64,000 nucleotides of DNA, taken from positions 44,672,338 to 44,736,337 of the forward strand of contig OX457061.1 in the NCBI GenBank assembly GCA_949752795.1, in the 5' to 3' direction. The position numbers were made by a program, and so were the translations under genes. Origin of the DNA: Hyperoodon ampullatus. Its lineage: Eukaryota > Chordata > Mammalia > Artiodactyla > Ziphiidae. Each line of letters starts with the position of its first letter. The first letter of the stretch is position 1. The notes below the pieces were generated by a model. That model made no database searches. It worked only from the letters and a program-made list of their open reading frames with translations, and was not told where the DNA came from. Shown one piece after another: positions 58,901 through 64,000 of the stretch.

Positions 58901-59799
58901 ACAGTGAATTTAATGCTGTTAAAGACTAAGGAAGGGCCCATGGTGATGAAGTTTCATCAGATGTGGGCATACTGAGTTGGCACCACAAAGTAGGAATACC
59001 ATCAGGTGACTGATTTTAAATAAACATGTCAGAATGTATATAGCAAACGTTACTGTTTGAATATTCTTTCCAGTGAAAATGCTTGGAAGACCCTCACGCA
59101 CTTTGCGGCAGGATAACGTTTGAGAGGTTGACTAGTCTCCCCAGCTCCATGCCCCATCATTTGTCATTTTTCCCTCTTTGGCAGAAAGCAGAGAAAAGAA
59201 GGCTTCTTCCTGCCTTTGCATTTGGAAAGCCCATGCCCTCTGTGTCCCACAGAGGACTGGGGCATAGCTAACGTGTTGGGAAGCCGAGGAGAGGCCCTTG
59301 CCTAGACTAGCTGGGGTGGGTGGGGAGAGAGCAGACAGTCACTGGAGCCAGAGGGAGGCCGTTTCGCTCAGGGCCCACCGGGAGCGGCACTGTGGCCTTG
59401 GTTTGAGCACCCAGGAGCCAGCTGGGGTCCCAGTCAGTGCTCACACTTGAGTGAACATCACTCAGCATCTGAGCCAGGGACTGGGATAACCCAGCATTTT
59501 GTCGGGGATCTGTGAAACCTTTACCTCCATGACCATCAGCACCTCACTCAGAGGCTGTGCAGCAGGATTGTCACATTGTAAGGACAGCCCGCCTGACCCT
59601 GCACTCTCTCAGGACACCTGTAGGACCCAAGAGAAGTGGCGTGGCATCCTAGACACCCAGCAGGTGAGGGTGGGGTGACAGGACAGTTCCCCAAACTCTC
59701 CTGGGAAGTGGAAAGGTCGGGGAAGGGGGGAAACAACTCGGCATGGCCATGAACTGGGACAGTGGCTAACACAGCCTTGTTACACCATAAAACGCCCTG
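55968..59799. other. Intergenic, mostly unique, no gene recognised
   Basis: This is the longest low-repeat stretch in the window. ORFs are short and lack family signatures or plausible paired splice sites that I could verify. Regulatory elements are possible but not demonstrable from one sequence. Confidence 0.4.
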
Positions 59800-62379
59800 G
59801 TTGGGTGCTAGAGGGCCTGGCTTTTAATCACAGCTCTGCTTTGATGTCACCATGTAATCTTGGGTGCAATACTGCATTTCTTTGAGTCTCAGTTTCCACA
59901 TTGTATGTGTGCATTTCTTCATTCACCCTCTTATTTGAAACTTCTTTTAATTTAACAATTATTTACTTACTGTTCACCTCTCACTTGTTCAACAAACATT
60001 TATTGAGCACCATTCTTAGGCGAAACTCTGCTGGGCACAGGATTTTCAAACAGACATGACTCTGTCCTCAAGGAACTTACATCCCAGAGCTCCAAAATGA
60101 GGGGTATAAGTGGTTGGTCTCTAAGCTTCTGCCACTTCGACATTCTATAATTCTATTATTATTGCAAGTTTTACATTGATATCTTGCCTCCCTCCTTCCC
60201 CTTCCCCAAAGGGTAAAATCTTTCTTTCACAGAGCCTGTGGTTCAATGACAGCAAATTCTTGCACTGAGGGATTAGTTTCAGTATTTGGAAATGGCTAAA
60301 GGTCATGTGGACCCAGGTGCGGTGGCAAAGGCTGCTAAGGCCTAGAAAAGAACCAAGTTCCAGGTGTCCTGGCAGTGGAGTCTTAGGATCCTGTATTTAT
60401 TTCTGCTTGGAGTCACCTTGAGCACGGCCTTGAATGCCCTGTGGTGGTCTGCCTGGGGATGTGGTTTTTGTTAAGCTTTCAAATCATTTCCCCAGAGAGA
60501 AACTTGCTGACACTGGAGTGAGTGCCTCCCGGCTGCTTGTGGGCAGCCTCTGTCAGTGAGGTCACTGCGGTGGCCTGCTTTGTCATCAGCTTCTTGTGTC
60601 TCTGCTTTTGCCACAGATAGTGCTATTTCATCCTCCCTCTCCCCCAGCTTCCTTCAAAGATTGACAACACATTCAAGTAGTAAAGGATGACACATCTCAG
60701 AACCTACTCATCATAGATGCCAATTACGTGCCCACTCTCATCTCAGTTTATAGATACTCTTCTATCTTCTGGGCAAAGAAGCCCGTTGAATTGAAGAAGC
60801 CTTTGTCATCTCATCAGTACTTCCTAAATATCTAGTCAGATTGTCCCGTGAGTGTTCACTTGCATATCTCACACCTTCTCTAGACCAGGAGCTCTTGATT
60901 CCATCCACACCTTTATTCCTTTATCCTCCAAGTAGATAATAGTTACCTGGTACCAGGCATTGTGCTAGGCTGGGATGATGCATAAGACCTGAGTCCTATC
61001 TGATGAAGCTCATAATACTGGAGATGGGATGGACACATACATAATTAATTGTGATACAGCATAGTAAATACAGATAGAGAAGTGTAACAGAGACAGTGGA
61101 AGCACAGAGGAAAAGAGGGCAGCCTGAGTTCTTCTTTGTGGTAGTCTGTGTTCTTCTTTGCATAAATATACTGCTCTTCTCTGTGGCAAGGATTATACTT
61201 CCCTACTATTGTTATTCAACTTCTCTCTATTACTGTCAGGCTTGGCCGTGGGAATTATTTGGCTGATTGAATGATATATATATCATTTTGAGGCAGAAGC
61301 TTTAACAGCCAGACTGTGATCTGTCATATTCTTTCCTTTTGCTCTTTGCCATGATGACTATCAAATATTCCAGATTACTCTGTCATCCTGCATCCTGGAG
61401 TGAAGCTGACATGTGATGGTCATGCAGAATAAGCAAGAAATAAATTGTTTAAAGCCATTGAGATTTTAGGGTCATTTGTTACTGCAGTATAACCTAGTAA
61501 ATTCTGTCTAATAAACTTTTATTTGCTTCTGTACCCTGGTGTCTGGTGCATACTAACTACTCCATAAAAGTTTTTGGAATGAATGAAGAGCTGAAGGGGT
61601 CAGATAGGCTTGAAGGAGAGAGTAAGGAAGGGAGGTTCAGTGGGGTCTGGAAAGTCTTATGTAAAGAAATTCAGAAGGCACTTGGCCATGACGGGTGTCA
61701 TAAACTTTTCCTTATGAACTGGACAGGAAAGGCTCATAGTGCTTTTGTCTCTTTTGATGTCTTCTGTTTGATTGCTGTATCACAAGCAAGCTTTGGAAGC
61801 TGACTGGTTAGCCAGAAAATAAGTGGTATTAAAAGGATATTGGGTAGCTCGCAAAATCATTGGGGAGGGGGAAGTGGGATAGAGAAGCAGACTTGGGGCT
61901 AAGTTTTTAGGAGTAACACCTCAGAACTTCTCAGAGAAGGCAGTGTCTCCCAACTTCATTAGTAAGGGTAAAAGTAAGTGGCTGTAACGAAGATGCTCAG
62001 TATACCATGGTTTAAAGGCTATGGAACTTTCTCCTCTTTCATCTAACAGTTCCAAGGGGAGCACTCTAGGTTGGTGGTCATCCAGGGACCCAGAATATTT
62101 CCAAGTCATCATCCCATTATGCTATAGGGAATTGTCATCATATGGATTATCAAAGCTGAGTGGCTTCCATATCTGAGTCCTTGCCATTGAGAGAAGAGGA
62201 AGCACGTTCATAGCCTTGCCCAGATCTGAAAGTGGCACCTAACACTTCTGCTTACATTTTATTGGTAAGAAGTTAGTCACATGCCTGTACTTAACTACAA
62301 GGAACATATAATGTAGGGAGGCAACCACGTGTCCAGTAATAGGACTATTAGTATTAGATGAGAACTACTAGTATGTGTG
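59800..62379. other. Intergenic with MIR, L2 and LTR-like fragments
   Basis: A sense MIR lies at about 59800-59905 ('taatcacagctctgctttga'). Antisense L2 pieces lie at about 59975-60070 ('cattcttaggcgaaactctg' context) and 60920-61100 ('ggcattgtgctaggctggga'). An LTR-like or other old repeat lies at 61190-61530 ('gaggcagaagctttaacagc', 'gcaagaaataaattgtttaa', 'gtcatttgttactgcagtat'). Confidence 0.45.
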
Positions 62380-62830
62380 TTAATTAACTACCATAGCAAT
62401 AATGCTATGTAACAAACCTCTCCTAAACCTGGTGGCTTTAAACCACAAGCATTTATTCTCACTCTGACAAATTTGCTCATTGGCTGCTGTTCAGTTGACT
62501 TAAGCTTGGCTGGGCAGGAATGCTCTGATTAAGGCTACAGGTTGGCTGGGCATGGTGCCAGGCTGTGGGTTCGATTCAGGCCTATTCCACATGTGTTTGT
62601 TCTGGCACCCAGTCAGAAAGGGAAGTGTCTTTTTGGGGCATGATATCCTCATGATAGAAGTGCACAAGAATGCACAGAAATGCTTGATGCTTCTGGAGGC
62701 TCAGCCCAGAAGTGCCACTTTCACCCACTTTCCATTGGTCGAATCAAGTCTCATGACCAAGCTCAACATCTATAGTGTAGGGAAATATTCTGCCTATTCT
62801 ATTGGGAGATGCTGCAAGCTCAAATAGCAA
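62380..62830 (+). mobile_element. Unassigned old interspersed repeat, related to 23697-24210
   Basis: 'tatgtaacaaacctctccta' with 'ctggtggctttaaaccacaa' and 'catttattctcactctgaca' parallels the start of the repeat at 23697. The remainder is unique to this copy. Confidence 0.4.
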
Positions 62831-62959
62831 AGGTGTGTGTGTGTAATTCTATTACAGGGAGTATGTGAATAGTTGAGAACAATAATTCAAACTACACCTG
62901 ATGAATTAAAGGGAGAATAGTATATTTTGGTTGATAGCTAGAAACCTCTGCCACACCTT

Positions 62960-64000
62960 TTTCATTTCTTGGTAGTCAGAGTGTCCCCACCATGAGGACA
63001 AGGACACTGGCAACAGAAGTTCTGGGAAGTACTCCTTGGTGTGAGCCCTCCCAGAATCCGCCGTTAGCCCCACCAAAGAGCCTCTAGGCTCCAGTGTTGG
63101 GTCGCCTCAGGCCAAACAACCAACAGGGAGGGAACCCAACCCCACCCATCAGCAGACAAGCGGATTAAAGTTTTACTGAGCTCTGCCCACCAGAGCAACA
63201 CCCAGCTCTACCCACCACCAGTCCCTCCAAAGCAAGAAACTTGCACAAGCCTCTTAGATAGCCTCATCCACCAGAGGGTAGACAGCAGAAGCAAGAAGAA
63301 CTAAAATCCTGCAGCCTGTGGAACAAAACCACATTCACAGAAAGATAGACAAGATGAAAAGGCAGAGGGCTATGTATCAGATGAAGGAACAAGATAAAAC
63401 CCCAGAAAAACAACGAAATGAAGTGGAGATAGGCAACCTTCCAGAAAAACAATTCAAAATAATGATAGTGAAGATGATCCAGGACTTCAGAAAAAGAATG
63501 GAGGCAAAGACTGAGAAGATGCAAGAAATGTTTAATAAAGATCTAGACGAATTAAAGAACAAACACCTAGAAGAATTAAAGAACAAACAAACAGAGATGA
63601 ACAACACAATAACTGAAATGAAAAATACACTAGAAGGAATCAATAGCAGAACAACTGAGACAGAAGAATGGATAAGTGACCTGGGAGACAGAATGGTGGA
63701 ATTCACTGCTGCAGAACAGATTAAAGAAAAAAGAATGAAAAGAAATGAAGATAGCCTAAGAGACTTCTGGGACAACATTAAATGCACCAACATTCATATT
63801 ACAGGGGTCCCAGAAGGAGAAGAGAGAGAGAAAGGACCCGAGAAAATATTTGAAGAGATTATAGTCGAAAACTTCCCTAACATGAGAAAGGAAATGGCCA
63901 CACAAGTCCAGGAAGCTCAGAGAGTCCCAGGCAGGATAAACCCAAGGATAAACATGCCGAGACACATAGTAATCAAATTGACAAAAATTAAAGACAAAGA
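62960..64000 (+). mobile_element. L1 retrotransposon 5' part, sense, runs off the window
   Basis: About 390 nt of 5' UTR precede ORF1 ('gcagacaagcggattaaagt', 'ctctgcccaccagagcaaca', 'aaagatagacaagatgaaaa'). The upstream start near 62960 is approximate and could be a 5' truncation. The element belongs to a different L1 group from the one at 27790-34878, since the 5' UTRs do not resemble each other. Confidence 0.9.
63354..64000 (+). CDS. L1 ORF1 protein, partial, open to the window edge
   Basis: The frame from ATG 63354 stays open for 215 codons to position 64000. It begins MKRQRAMYQMKEQDKTPEKQ, followed by an N-terminal region, a coiled coil with repeated TEMNNTITEMKNTLEGINSR heptads, and the start of the RNA-binding domain (CTNIHITGVPEGE, then RINMPRHIVIKLTKIKDK). 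L1 ORF1p is usually about 300-340 residues, so roughly a third is missing to the right. The coiled coil carries an 8-residue tandem duplication (ELKNKHLE then ELKNKQTE). No stop or frameshift is seen in the visible part. Confidence 0.88.
   Translation, partial: MKRQRAMYQMKEQDKTPEKQRNEVEIGNLPEKQFKIMIVKMIQDFRKRMEAKTEKMQEMFNKDLDELKNKHLEELKNKQTEMNNTITEMKNTLEGINSRTTETEEWISDLGDRMVEFTAAEQIKEKRMKRNEDSLRDFWDNIKCTNIHITGVPEGEEREKGPEKIFEEIIVENFPNMRKEMATQVQEAQRVPGRINPRINMPRHIVIKLTKIKDK

Noticed and set aside
1..64000. CRISPR arrays, operons, phage or other prokaryotic systems
   Set aside because: No regularly spaced direct repeats or dense gene blocks exist. The repeat content and split gene are typical of a mammalian nuclear genome.

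Overview
This is non-coding-rich mammalian nuclear DNA, almost certainly from a cetacean. The organism call rests on about fourteen tRNA-derived SINEs of the CHR type. In sense orientation these begin with 'gggcttccctggtggcgcag' or a close variant, and several are young enough to keep near-perfect target-site duplications (TSDs). It is supported by cetartiodactyl-type L1 elements whose 5' end contains 'gaagatggcggaagag'. I cannot assign a species.

The one protein-coding gene I can support is IDNK (gluconokinase) on the minus strand. It is split into small exons that an ATG-to-stop ORF scan does not resolve. Exon 1 (start codon at 18298) lies in a CpG island. Exon 2 is a 31-nt microexon at 13964-13994, exon 3 is 87 nt at 13451-13537, and exon 4 is 44 nt at 1162-1205. 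All splice junctions are GT-AG and the phases join cleanly. The last exon lies beyond the left edge, so the window shows about the first 70 codons. Exon 3 is flanked by two arms of a roughly 185-bp inverted repeat (12855-13037 and 13648-13834). I consider this the most interesting feature of the window.

Layout: 1-18298 is IDNK, with introns carrying MIR, L2, MLT1, old L1 and CHR SINE insertions. 17780-18800 is the CpG island promoter. 18800-64000 appears intergenic; from remembered human synteny it should be the IDNK to FRMD3 interval, but nothing here proves that. It holds a near full-length, inactivated L1 (about 27790-34878, minus strand), ERVL and probable ERV1 solo LTRs, a nested L1/SINE stack (46280-50210), a long L2 broken by later insertions (53060-55600), a palindromic mariner-type MITE (55891-55965), and at the right edge the 5' part of a second L1 (plus strand) with an open ORF1.

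No operon, CRISPR array, toxin, tRNA gene or novel multi-gene system is visible. The notable items are structural: the exon-flanking inverted repeat, a SINE with an apparent 3' transduction, two extremely short L1 insertions (one reused as a SINE target), SINEs with internal deletions, a hairpin MITE resembling microRNA precursors, and an 8-residue duplication in an L1 ORF1 coiled coil.
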